Below, in pieces: positions 20,807 through 30,499 of a stretch of 64,000 bases of DNA. The stretch is from Strigamia acuminata (Eukaryota > Arthropoda > Chilopoda > Geophilomorpha > Linotaeniidae). The notes below the pieces were generated by a model. It did not search any database, was not told the DNA's origin, and saw only the letters and a program-made list of their open reading frames with translations. The stretch is from NCBI GenBank assembly GCA_949358305.1, contig OX442319.1, positions 10,664,001-10,728,000 on the forward strand, read 5' to 3'. A program made the translations under genes and the position numbers. Position 1 is the first letter of the stretch. Each line of letters starts with the position of its first letter.

Positions 20807-21958
20807 TTACCATACATCTTCTAATAAAGTTGATAATATAATCTCCCTCTGCCCGTTACTTACATATTTTAACAACAAATCGATACTTACAAGATCTTTT
20901 GCCTTGTGTAAGAAAATACAACACTCAGGATGCATCACTTCGACTTGAAGGAGATGTCTTTTCTGCTCGGACGAAGTATTCGCCAGCAAATGAGCAAAAC
21001 ACAGCTTGAATCTGTCATCGTGAGGGTTTTGAGAAATTTGCATTGCCGTCAACAAGACTAAATCACGAACATCCCACGGATTTGTTACCAGTACAAGAAA
21101 GCGATTCGCGAGCCCTATAAACAAATCCACATACACCCAATCAAGAAGGAGGTGTCGCAAATTGAAATACACCCACACATAAGGATTGAAATAAATTTCC
21201 AGTTGGCGCTCGTTCAATTGCGAAACAAAAAAGATATTGATTTGTTTCGAACGTTCCCCACGCCACAACAAATGACCGTATTCGTTTTTTATGTCTTCCG
21301 TTAACGGCGACCACAGGTATTTCATCCCACTCACATTATCGGTTGTCACGAACAAGTGAAACATCTCAAGATCATCGCTTCCTTCGACATGCGTTATGAC
21401 ATCGGTCCAATAACTCAACATTTTTCGCATCGTTGGATCGCAATTGAACTTGAACTCAGCTGGTAGATCGTGGAACTGCTGCCACAATGCTTCGACAACG
21501 TCTTGGACGCAAAACGTACACGCGATTCTGTATCTTTGATCCAGGGTGAAAACTTTATCCAGTTTTGAAAGCACTCGGGCTGTTTCCGTCTCGTCCACGT
21601 TTCCACGCGTCGTCCACGAGATGAATTGAATGCAGTCCACCAATTTAACCCAAATGTCGTGCCCAAGAGCTCGATTTGTTTGCCAATCCAGCCATTCGAA
21701 TATCTCTAGTCCTACGGACTTGACTATTGGGCGTATTCGAAGTTTAAAAGACGGAGGCAAAAGCAAACACTCGGCTTTTTCAATAACGGCATTTTCAATT
21801 CTGTACCAACGTGCTCGTAAATTAGTTATATCCCAAGATTCACGAAGGCCGTCACGGAATGCTCGAGAAATACTTGGGTTAAATTTCCACAAGCTGATTG
21901 CAGTTTTGACTAAACTAGCACGTTCGAGCGAGATGATGGGAAATGTTAACAACGCCAT
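20807..21958 (-). CDS. F380 family protein 4 (unrecognised, 383 aa)
   Basis: Intact single-exon paralogue, 383 codons. Same N-terminal block (MALLTFPIISLERASLVKTA), ISWTTRGNV, LDQRYRIACTFCVQDV and DRFKLCFAHLLAN blocks. The C terminus departs from copies 1-3: after AKDLVSIDLLL it reads KYVSNGQREIILSTLLEDVW in place of NDASEEDRNII. Gene 5 shares this alternative tail type, so the array has two C-terminal subtypes. The 245-275 segment is again the most variable. Confidence 0.85.
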   Translation of the reverse strand: MALLTFPIISLERASLVKTAISLWKFNPSISRAFRDGLRESWDITNLRARWYRIENAVIEKAECLLLPPSFKLRIRPIVKSVGLEIFEWLDWQTNRALGHDIWVKLVDCIQFISWTTRGNVDETETARVLSKLDKVFTLDQRYRIACTFCVQDVVEALWQQFHDLPAEFKFNCDPTMRKMLSYWTDVITHVEGSDDLEMFHLFVTTDNVSGMKYLWSPLTEDIKNEYGHLLWRGERSKQINIFFVSQLNERQLEIYFNPYVWVYFNLRHLLLDWVYVDLFIGLANRFLVLVTNPWDVRDLVLLTAMQISQNPHDDRFKLCFAHLLANTSSEQKRHLLQVEVMHPECCIFLHKAKDLVSIDLLLKYVSNGQREIILSTLLEDVW

Positions 21959-22008
21959 GTTCTGTAAAACAAAAATGATTCAAATAATTATGATAATGTA
22001 TATGTATA

Positions 22009-22033
22009 TACGTGCATACGTGTTGTGTACGTG
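22009..22033 (-). promoter_or_regulatory. Three TACGTG motifs upstream of F380 gene 4
   Basis: TACGTG at 22009, 22017 and 22028, the last two 11 bp apart, 51-75 bp upstream of the ATG. TATATACATATACA lies between them and the gene on the coding strand. Confidence 0.45.
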
Positions 22034-22044
22034 TAGTGTCTCCT

Positions 22045-22215
22045 AATGCGCACTCTTGTGGCGGCAATTTAAAATAAACGCACAAGATTAAACGTTTTTC
22101 GGAGATAAACTCAAATATACGATATATTTTTTTACGTAAGAATAGCCTTAAGAAAATAAAAATTTGGACGGAAAAATATATTTTTTTACTTTCTCACATT
22201 AAATTTACACATCCA
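22045..22215. repeat. Local duplicate of 12566-12755
   Basis: Shares GCACTCTTGTGGC, the AAATAAACGCA stretch and the TACGTAAGAATAGCC half-hairpin with 12566-12755, in the same orientation. Confidence 0.6.
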
Positions 22216-22565
22216 AAATATTCACATCTTGATATTATAGTCTTTTAGTGAAAAATACTTTTTACATTTACAAATTATCTGCATTTTGAATGAAACTTTT
22301 TCATAATAAATAAATATAATATTTCTCAAAATAAATTTGGAATACTTTCCCAGGATTGTGATTATAATTCTGTGGAGCTTTGCAGAAATTATCTGCTTTT
22401 GAATCATGCTACTGATTAAACCTTTTACCACGTGACATTCATCGCCCCAGCATCTTTTGTTGAAAATCAGAATCAATTTTACAGATAATAACCATTTTAT
22501 CACGCAAATAATTATGATTATCCAAAAGCACTTCAATTGAAAGCTGTGGTCTTCAAGAAGCAGTC

Positions 22566-24354
22566 ATGGATACTTTTGGTTCCAAATGGATTTTGTGGAC
22601 ATTTTTAATCGCCACTTTCTTCTTTGTGGTCGCCAAAGCTGGAAATTCACAATTAAAGCAGGTTCAACTTGTAAGTACATTGATTAATTAATTTTAAAAA
22701 CATTCGTATTTACCGTGACTAATTTATTTGTAAAGTTGTTCAGGCATGGTGATAGGGCGCCGACCAGAACCTACCCCAAAGACCAATGGAAAAACGCATG
22801 GCCAGACGGACTTGGACAGCTAACAACGGTATAAACGCAATATTTGACCAATGGTAAACAATTTATTGCAATTTTTCATTATTTTGTACAGCTTGGAATG
22901 CTGCAGCAGTATCAAACCGGGGAATATCTAAGACAAAGATATGGGAATTTGATTAACAACACGTACAATCGCCATACTGTTCACGTTCAAAGTACGGATG
23001 TTGATCGGACACTAATGAGTGCCTATGCCAATCTGGCCGGGTTTTTGCCACCAACTGGCAGACACGTTTGGAACTCAAATCTCACCTGGCAACCGATTCC
23101 CGTCCACACATTGCCCCAAAAAGAAGATTACGTGCGTTAAATTGATAGAAAATTGAAATAAATCACCGATTTTTAATTTTTTTAAATGTAAATTTAGGTG
23201 TTATCGTTAAATGCCGAATGTCCAAAATACGATAGACTACACGCGGAGCAAATAAGATCACCTGAAGTAGAAAAGATGAACATAGAAAATAGAGTACTTT
23301 TCAAGTTTTTAGCAAAACAAACTGGACTTCCCATCAATAGTATTGGCAAAGCATCATTACTTTTCGATATTTTATTGATAGAGGTATAAAACAAAGAAAA
23401 TTTCAAACAATTTTATTGATCTTTTATTTATGCAGCAAATTCATAACTTGACTCAACCTGGATGGGTGGATGAGGATCTGATGGGATTACTAAGCTCATT
23501 TCACGTATACCATTTATCCTTACTTGTCAAAACACACGAAATGAGGAGATTAATAGGAGGTAAATTAATTTTTCAAACTCTAAAATTGCCAATTTCTTTA
23601 ATTTTTCCAATATTTAATCAACCACAGGTCCTCTAGTCGGTGAAATGATAAACAACATGCAAAATAGCATCTACAACGCACACACGGAAAAACATAAAAT
23701 ATACATGTATTCGGCCGTAAGTTTAATCAATTTTTAATTTAATTTACGAGTGATTTAATACATTTAATATTTTCTATACAGCACGATGTTACCGTAGTTA
23801 GTCTTTTATCAGCTCTCGGTGTATTCGAACCTCACGCGCCTCCGTACTGCAGTATGGTCATGGTGGAATTGCTGCAGGAGAACCGAACCGAGTTCGTAAA
23901 AGTAAACTTTAAAAAAAAAATTAAATTAAATTAATAAAAATACACAATTATTAATAATGTTTGGATTTAGATTTTGTACCGCAACGACACGTCTCGTGAC
24001 CCGTACGAACTGACTCTAAAAGGCTGTTCAAGCCCATGTCCGTTCGAAGAGTTCAGAAGACTCACTGCATCCATCATTCCTGAGGATATCAAAGCGGAAT
24101 GTTCGATCCACAAACACCATAAGAACCGTCTTGATCACTTTGATCCCCAGAGTAATTACCGGTATTTTGTGTAAATAATATAGGGTTAATTTTATTTTGG
24201 TTTTACAGGCAGAACAATAGTGAGCCTTATCGGCTGCGCTTCTGTACTCGCAGGTGTCTTAATAACCGGATACGCTTGTTACAAAAAAAGAACAACTTAC
24301 CAATACATTAACATTGACAACAAACCCCAAAAACCTTTTTGTAATTTAATGTAA
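22566..24354 (+). CDS. Histidine acid phosphatase copy B, complete, nine exons (427 aa)
   Basis: Membrane-anchored histidine acid phosphatase (lysosomal ACP2-like; 427 aa against about 423 in human ACP2). Exons: 22566-22670, 22736-22828, 22892-23131, 23198-23383, 23436-23559, 23628-23716, 23782-23901, 23971-24151 and 24209-24354. All junctions are GT-AG and keep frame. A hydrophobic signal sequence spans residues 8-24. The catalytic motif RHGDRAP is at residues 38-44 with nucleophile His39, and the proton-donor dyad HD is at 280-281. A C-terminal membrane segment (about 382-402) is followed by a tail with YQYI and YINI, Tyr-based lysosomal sorting motifs. AATAAA is at 24388-24393. It converges on the RBR gene, with stop codons 46 bp apart. 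Copy A is the closest paralogue. Confidence 0.95.
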
Positions 24355-24400
24355 CATTTTTAAATGGAAAACAACGAAAAATAATCAAATAAACGCATCT

Positions 24401-25582
24401 TCAATGCCCGAAATTTAACAAAATCGTCCTCAAATTTTCACAAACAGCCACTTGATGTCCCAAATCGCGTCCATCACCGTCGCTTTTCTCAATCTTATAA
24501 GCCAACTTCTCGATTCCAACCTCGAGCAATCTTTGCTGATACTCGAACGATTCTTTCCTCGAGCTTTCCGCCATAAAATAAGCAACAACACACGCGTATT
24601 TCAACGCGGAACGACATCTAACGAGCGTCGCGGCAGCTTCCATCAAACATCCGCCATTCCTCGTCGCTTTCCGTCGAATTCTAACCAACCTAGCTTCGTC
24701 AAAAACCAGACATTCCCTCTGATTTTCCCACCGATCAAAATAAAGGCGATAATTGTCCACTTCTTCCCTCGTTTCGACCTGATTAGAATTTAACCGAAGC
24801 CGATTGCACCTCAGCGACGCTTCGTGCGAGCCCAAACACAACCAGCAGAAATCGTGTTTGCAATTCGGACAGCGCACGGAATTGCATCCACTGATCTTCT
24901 CGATGTAATAACAACACGTCGGACATGCCTTAGCTTTGGTTTGAAGGTAGTTTCGACTTTGCACGTCGTCTCCGCATTTTAAATTCCACTTTTTCATCAT
25001 CTCGCAGTCGGCCGGCGCGTGGAAATCGCATCCGCACTTGAAACAAAACACACTTCGACACGAAATGCAGGTTACGCGAGTGCAGTTTGCTTTTTTCGCG
25101 CGAATTATCATGCTGCAGTTGAGGCCTGGACAGAAACGAAGCTCGGGATGCGATCGCACGCAATCGCGCAAGGCGAATTGATTGTATTTCTCTCGGAGAT
25201 TCGGATTTTTCAAGACGTGCAAGGCGAAATGTTCGGGGACGAGGGTCTTGCAATCGGTGTCCATGCATTCCATGCGGGTCGTAATGCCTCGGTTTAGTTG
25301 CATTTCCAAGTGGGTGCGCCAGCAAGAGGTGCAAAACGAATGTCCGCATTCCAGGCGACGTAATTCGTTTGTGAAGTGCGGTTGTTCGAAGCAGACGGGA
25401 CATTCGGCTGGGTGGTTTGATTTTTTGGATGGGAAATTGATACGTAAACCTCTCATTAGTTGGTCGATGTCATGCGTGGGGTTTTCGAAAGGCGATCTGA
25501 GTTTGTAGTGTTTGTTGGTCGAGTAAAGTTTCCTCACTTGTTCGGGAGTTAGACATTGGAAATCTTGGAAATATGTGTCCAT
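24401..25582 (-). CDS. ARIH2-like RBR E3 ubiquitin ligase 1 (393 aa, intronless)
   Basis: RING-between-RING ligase of the Ariadne-2 type. RING1 about 61-111 (CPVCFE, CGHSFCTSCW), IBR about 130-195 (SHPELRFCPGLNC, CRSVFCFKC, FHAPADC), RING2 about 220-250 (CPTCCYYIEKISGCNSVRC, HDFCWLCLG), then a helical Ariadne domain to the end (VRCRSALKYACVVAYFMAES, AYKIEKSDGDGRDLGHQ). The catalytic Cys is C233. The residue two positions on, His in nearly all RBRs, is Ser235 here. ARIH2 is known to bind neddylated CUL5-RBX2 and transfer ubiquitin, and a cullin-5 lies 5.4 kb away. The ORF is unbroken, unlike its neighbour at 28.3 kb. The absence of introns suggests a retrocopy origin. Confidence 0.93.
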   Translation of the reverse strand: MDTYFQDFQCLTPEQVRKLYSTNKHYKLRSPFENPTHDIDQLMRGLRINFPSKKSNHPAECPVCFEQPHFTNELRRLECGHSFCTSCWRTHLEMQLNRGITTRMECMDTDCKTLVPEHFALHVLKNPNLREKYNQFALRDCVRSHPELRFCPGLNCSMIIRAKKANCTRVTCISCRSVFCFKCGCDFHAPADCEMMKKWNLKCGDDVQSRNYLQTKAKACPTCCYYIEKISGCNSVRCPNCKHDFCWLCLGSHEASLRCNRLRLNSNQVETREEVDNYRLYFDRWENQRECLVFDEARLVRIRRKATRNGGCLMEAAATLVRCRSALKYACVVAYFMAESSRKESFEYQQRLLEVGIEKLAYKIEKSDGDGRDLGHQVAVCENLRTILLNFGH

Positions 25583-25599
25583 CGCTGTTTGGTTGTATC

Positions 25600-26410
25600 G
25601 GGCGAAGTGTTTCGTGTATCTAAATCAACGGGTTTTGTGTGTGGTTGTAAATGATACGTTGATATGACGTTTGGGTCACGTGTCGCGGAAAATCGTCGAT
25701 ATCGGTGAGGTTGGGAATGGTTTTTTTCCCTGGGTTTTTTCCCAGTTATTTAATTTATTTTGTAAATAAATATTAGTTTCTTATTTATTTTTTTGTAGGA
25801 TTTTTCTGGATATTTTAGTGTGACGACGTAATTAATTCATTTTATTTTTTTTCAACTTTTTTTTATTCATTAGGTAATTTAATATATTCAATTTGAAATT
25901 GTACTCGGTGTTATCATTGAAAGAATTCTCTTCAGGAGAGTAAATAGAGTAAAAACTTAAAGAAATTTAAAAAATTACAATATTTCTATAAAAAAAAATT
26001 TATTTATAAATCTCAACGTCAGCACACACTCCACGTGAATTAAATCATTTAAAAATAAATTCCAAAATAATTAAAAATTAAATTAAAAAGTGAAAGCTGT
26101 CGTGCCAACCTATTAAAATACATTCTATAGCGCGCTGCCATTTTGCTTCTACTAGTGCCGACTAGTGGCGACTATGGAACCCATAACAACAAAATAAATG
26201 ATTACGTAATTAATTGTCATTGGTGGTTTATTTTTGATTTTCTTTCACTAGAAATGAAATAAAAATTACTTTAAATTTTTAACACGCAAATAACTTTATT
26301 CAATTACAAAACTTCAAATTGTTTAAATCATTACTCCTACTGTAATGAAACAAATTGGATTAAAACATACTTTTGAATGAATCTCTCTAAAAATACTCAA
26401 CTCGATAGGA
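25600..26410. other. Spacer
   Basis: Upstream of the RBR gene 1 start and downstream of F380 gene 5. AT-rich, with a short CCCTGGG/CCCAG inverted word near 25727-25745. No gene seen. Confidence 0.4.
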
Positions 26411-27568
26411 CTACAACTTATCTTCTGCAACACTATACAAACGTGATAACACAATCCTCCTCTGGCGCTTCCTTACATATTTTAACAACAAATCGATACT
26501 TACAAGATCCTTTGCCTTGTGTAACAAAATACAACACCGAGGATGTCTCACTTCGGTTTCAATGAGATCCCTTTTCTGCTCGGGCGAAGCATTCGCCAAC
26601 AACTGGGCAAAACACAGCTTGTATCTGTCATCGTGTAGATTTTTAGAAATTTGCTCCGCCGTCGACAAGATTAACTGACGAACACCCGACGCATCTACCA
26701 GTGGAAGAAAACGGTTCGCGAGCCCTATAAACAAATCCACATACACCCAATCAAGTAAGACCGGTAGCAAACCGAAATATACACACAGATGATAATGGAA
26801 ATAAAGTTCCAGTTGGCGCTCGTTCAACTGCGAAACAAAAAAGAAATTGATTCGTTTCGTACGTGGTCTAGGCAATAACAAATTATCGTATGTGTTCTTT
26901 TCGTCTTCCGTTAACGGCGACCACAGGTATTTCAGCCCACTCACATTTTCGATTTCCACGAACAAGTCAAACATCTCAAACTTATTGCTTTCTTCGACAT
27001 GCGTCATGACATCGGTCCAATAACTCAACATCTTTTCCAATTTTGGATGGCAATTGAACTTGAACTCCGCTGGTAGATCGTGAAACTGCTGCCACAATGC
27101 TTCGACAACATCTTGGACACAAAACATACATGCGATTCTGTATCTTTGATCCAATGTGAATATTTTATCGAGTTTTGAAAGCACACGGGCTGTTTCCGTC
27201 GCGTCCACTTTTCCACGCGTCGTCCACGAGATGAATTGAATGCAGTCAGCCAATTTAATCCAAATGTCGTGCCCAAGAGCTCGATTTGTTTGCCAATCCA
27301 GCCATTCGATTATCTCTAGACCTATGGACTTGAGTATTGGGCGTAGTCGAAGTTTAAACGACGGAGGCAAAACCAAACAGTCGGCTTTTTCAATAACTGC
27401 ATTCTCAATTCTGTACCAACGTGCCCAGAAACAAGTTATATCCCAAGATTCACGAAGGCCGTCACGGAATGCTTGAGAAATACTTGGGTTAAATTTCCAC
27501 AAGCTGATTGCAGTTTTGACTAAACTAGCACGTTCGAGCGAGATGATAGGAAATGTTACGAACGCCAT
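26411..27568 (-). CDS. F380 family protein 5 (unrecognised, 385 aa)
   Basis: Intact single-exon paralogue, 385 codons, starting MAFVTFPIISLERASLVKTA. It keeps ISWTTRGKV and LDQRYRIACMFCVQDVV. The C-terminal tail is of the second subtype (KYVRKRQRRIVLSRLY, then SVAEDKL). The variable zone reads LLLPRPRTKRINFFFVSQLN and then FHYHLCVYFGLLPVLL. It sits between the two RBR genes in the same orientation. Function unknown. Confidence 0.85.
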   Translation of the reverse strand: MAFVTFPIISLERASLVKTAISLWKFNPSISQAFRDGLRESWDITCFWARWYRIENAVIEKADCLVLPPSFKLRLRPILKSIGLEIIEWLDWQTNRALGHDIWIKLADCIQFISWTTRGKVDATETARVLSKLDKIFTLDQRYRIACMFCVQDVVEALWQQFHDLPAEFKFNCHPKLEKMLSYWTDVMTHVEESNKFEMFDLFVEIENVSGLKYLWSPLTEDEKNTYDNLLLPRPRTKRINFFFVSQLNERQLELYFHYHLCVYFGLLPVLLDWVYVDLFIGLANRFLPLVDASGVRQLILSTAEQISKNLHDDRYKLCFAQLLANASPEQKRDLIETEVRHPRCCILLHKAKDLVSIDLLLKYVRKRQRRIVLSRLYSVAEDKL

Positions 27569-27605
27569 GGTTTGTAAAGTAAGAATGATTCAAATAATTA
27601 TGATA

Positions 27606-27643
27606 ATGTATATATATATACTACATATAAGGGTGTACACGTG
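27606..27643 (-). promoter_or_regulatory. TATA-like run and CACGTG box upstream of F380 gene 5
   Basis: TATATATATATA at about 27608-27620 lies 40-52 bp before the ATG, and CACGTG at 27638-27643. The partner site 11 bp on has mutated to TACGTT. Confidence 0.45.
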
Positions 27644-27654
27644 TTGTGTACGTT

Positions 27655-27770
27655 TAGTGTCTCCTAATCCAGAATACGTTAACGTTAAACCGACGAAACA
27701 ATTTCATAGTTTCGACCTCTTGGATGGATCTGGATTTCGCGAAAGAGAAAGCGAAAAAGATCCAAAGCAT
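27655..27770 (+). pseudogene. Remnant of Lys-rich gene, head-to-head with F380 gene 5
   Basis: Plus frame VSPNPEYVNVKPTKQFHSFD then LLDGSGFRERESEK. It matches the FDHLDG..SGFR..K block of the 15.35 kb gene and then runs into the GC-rich mosaic repeat. Confidence 0.55.
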
Positions 27771-28074
27771 GGCCCCCACATGGGAGGGACTGACAAGTGA
27801 CAAGGCACCCGGGACGTAGGGGACCCCGAACTAGAGTTGGCCAAGAAATGACTTTTTTGGCCGAAAATTGGATGATTATTCCTAGGTTTTTTTTTCTATT
27901 TTATATCGAGTTTTCACGGAATTTTCAATGATAAAAATAATTTAAAAAGGAAATAAAATTACAAACGGAGTAAATATTAATTATTTTTAATCGTTAAATA
28001 AATCAGATTAAGACATTTTTGAATTATTTCATTTTATTCTCCGAAAATCCATTTAATTTATCCACCCATAAAAA
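27771..28074. other. Spacer
   Basis: Begins with the GC-rich mosaic repeat and one unit of the 41-bp minisatellite (27843-27875), then AT-rich sequence. No gene seen. Confidence 0.4.
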
Positions 28075-28334
28075 AAAACATCTAGTTGGCGCTCTAAATT
28101 GCGAAAAAAAACGAGCAATTGATTCGTTTTATACATGAGGTAGGCAACAATAAACAATCGAAATTACAAAACTTAAAGTTTTTAAATCATGTATCCCCTC
28201 ATCATTACTACTGATTAAATTAATTGATTGAAACATACTTTTGAATTAAACTCTCTAAAAATAATTTTTCAGCTTGATAAGGCTACAAGTTATCTTCAGC
28301 AACACTACAAACGTGATATATAATATTCCTCTTG
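28075..28334 (-). pseudogene. F380 fragments and 3' flank fused to RBR gene 2
   Basis: 28078-28160 matches the FFVSQLNERQ-coding part of F380 with deletions. 28170-28334 matches the F380 3' flank up to the RNIIL-coding end (AACGTGATATATAATATTCC). The sequence then switches to the RBR C terminus, so RBR gene 2 has acquired an F380-derived 3' flank. Confidence 0.65.
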
Positions 28335-29583
28335 TTATTGAAAAATAGATGAACGGGATGGTGTTTCATATTTTTCAAAAACGGCCAATAATGATACCCG
28401 ACTAAGTTTGCAAGCCGACATTAGGTTTATCAAATTTTCTTTCTCCTTACTTTCGGCATTCTCTATTTTCCATGCCAATGTTTCAAGTTGGGATTCTAGC
28501 TGAGCTTGATGATCCTGGAACAACAATTTCGTTGTTCCGCTCTCCATGTAATACAGGAACGGGTACGTGTATTTCAACGTACCACGACACATGTTGAGCA
28601 CCTCAACAGCCTGAAACAGATACGACCAATCAATCCAGGGCCCTTCGCCTGCCATTACTTTCTCATCAATTTTGGCGTGAATTGATTTTACTGCTTGATG
28701 TTCCATGTGGAGACTACGATCGTGATTAAACCACCGTTGTAAATAAAAGATATCTTTTGGCGTCAAAACCGTCGCTTCGTGCAACGACGCAGCTGGATTT
28801 TCGTAATTGTTGCATCGGTAGGCGTTACTGTGCCCAATCGCCCAATCGCCCAAACACCCAGCAGAAATCGGACTTGCATCCCGAGCACTTAATGTGGTTA
28901 CACCCACCACTCTTCTCAATCCTGCTACTGCATTTCGGACAATTTTTGGTGTTTGTAAAAAAGTACGCAGCGTTTCCCGAAACGTCACATTTTTCCATCC
29001 ACTTTTTGATGGTGTTACAGTCTGCAGGGGCATGGTAATCCAATAGACAATTGAAGCAAAATACACTCTTACAAAGATCGCAGGTGATCTGATTGCTTTT
29101 CGGTTGTATAGCGTGAACAACAATATTGCAATCTGGCCCGGGACAAAATCTAAGCTCAGGATGTGAACTGACATAATCATGTAATAAAAATTGTTGGTAT
29201 TTCTCTCTGACATCAGATTTCGACAAAATGCCCAAGGCAAAATTTTCGGGCACCATGATCTTGCAATCAGTCTCCATGCACTCAATTTTTGTCGACACCC
29301 CTTGATCAATTTTTGTTCGCAAATAGGCTAGCCAGCAGCAGACGCAAAACACATGCTCGCATTCTAAACGTGGAAATTCGTCTCCCGATTCGAAGCATAC
29401 TGCACACTCGCCCGTGGTCGACACATGAGAATTCACTTTGACTAAATGGCTGCCGTATGCCTCGACACTCGCATTGATCATTTTTTTGACTTCTTCTGCT
29501 GTCAAACATTCAAATTCCGCTAGCATTAGACTGGTGTCATAATAGTCAGCTTCATCATCTTCACTTTCGAAATCCGAAGACAT
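28335..29583 (-). pseudogene. ARIH2-like RBR ligase 2, frameshifted in RING2
   Basis: Ariadne-2-type RBR. First frame (29583 down to 28825): RING1 from residue 60 (CAVCFESGDEFPRLECEHVF), IBR (SHPELRFCPGPDC, CKSVFCFNCLL, YHAPADC), RING2 with catalytic Cys228 (CPKCSSRIEKSGGCNHIKC) and FCWV. Near 28853-28857 the reading switches frame: two bases are missing from an expected GTGTGTTTG, so the first frame ends after nine shifted residues. The second frame continues CLGDWAIGHSNAYRCNNYEN and the full Ariadne domain (GPWIDWSYLFQ, YTYPFLYYMESG) to the stop at 28335. Everything else is well preserved, so this is either a very young pseudogene, an indel allele or an assembly error. A 5' UTR intron (29588-29938) and a TATA box suggest it is, or was, expressed. 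Confidence 0.85.
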
Positions 29584-29587
29584 TACA

Positions 29588-29938
29588 CTGCAAATTTAAA
29601 TAAGCTTAAAACTTTTATAGTATATATATATATCTATATATAAAACCGGATATTTTATCCATATCACTAAACTTTTATAAAAATAAACTTTTAACACTTT
29701 GCACATTTTAAGTTTCTTTAAAGACAATTTCTCTAAATAAATTTAAAATGGGCAAATGAATTTAAAAATGGACAAATGAATTTAAAAATGGGCAAATGAA
29801 TTTAAAAATGGGCAAATGAATTTTAAAATGGGCAAATGAATTTAAAAATGGGCAAATAAATTTAAAAATGCCTGTTTAGATTTTAAATTTCTTTTTATAT
29901 TTTAAAAAAGACTTAAAATTTTACAACTATATACTTAC
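29588..29938 (-). other. 5' UTR intron of RBR gene 2 with 20-bp minisatellite
   Basis: On the coding strand GTTAC/GTAAGTATA at 29938 and TTTGCAG/TGTAATG at 29588 are good donor and acceptor sites. The intron contains the minisatellite at 29741-29875, exact 20 bp period, unit AAATGGGCAAATGAATTTAA, six to seven copies. Confidence 0.65.
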
Positions 29939-30020
29939 GTAACAAAATGAATGCTCGCTTGGTGTGTTGCCTGGTTCCCTTGGGTTGTGTTGTGGCAAAA
30001 GGAATATCGTTGGTCGCGTT

Positions 30021-30027
30021 ATTTATA
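30021..30027 (-). promoter_or_regulatory. TATA box of RBR gene 2
   Basis: TATAAAT on the minus strand, flanked by GCG words, about 80-90 bp upstream of the 5' UTR donor site. Confidence 0.5.
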
Positions 30028-30059
30028 CGCGTTATCAGTTCTGGTCACAAGGTGCGTGT

Positions 30060-30495
30060 GACGTTATTTGTTATGCTTTTTTAATGTATGATAATGTATG
30101 CGTGAGTTTGCACTACGTTGGAGCTAAACGTAATCAAGATTAATTTATCAAATAAACAAATGCCAAAATAGATGTGAAATTGGCGAAACTAGGTGCTAAG
30201 TTGACCGAATGTGATGCGAAATACGACCGGTTTAAATGCGGAACGGCGAGAGATTGAAAACAAATTCAGATGGATGAATATGCTATTGCTGCGAGATTGA
30301 ACGAATTCGATGCGATTTTGGATGAATTAGATTTAAAAATGGATGAAAATGATGCAAAATTAGATCTAATTTCGCATCATTTTAATGTTTAATGTTTTAA
30401 TGTTTAATGTTTTAATGTTTAATGTTTTAATGTTTAATGTTTTAATGTTTAATGTTTTAATGTTTAATGTTTTAATGTTTAATGTTTTTTATTTG
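30060..30495. repeat. Degenerate coding-like repeat and TTTAATG array
   Basis: 30290-30370 reads LNEFDAILDELDLKMDENDA on plus with a 21-base quasi-repeat and coiled-coil spacing, without a gene context. 30378-30488 is a 15-bp array (TTTAATGTTTAATGT). Confidence 0.5.
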
Positions 30496-30499
30496 TAGG

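Noticed and set aside
28825-29309. Two separate genes for RBR 2
   Set aside because: The two frames are successive parts of one ARIH2-like protein overlapping at a two-base indel.
29741-29875. Regularly spaced 20-bp repeats considered as a CRISPR array
   Set aside because: Contiguous tandem copies with no unique spacers, in an intron of a eukaryotic gene.
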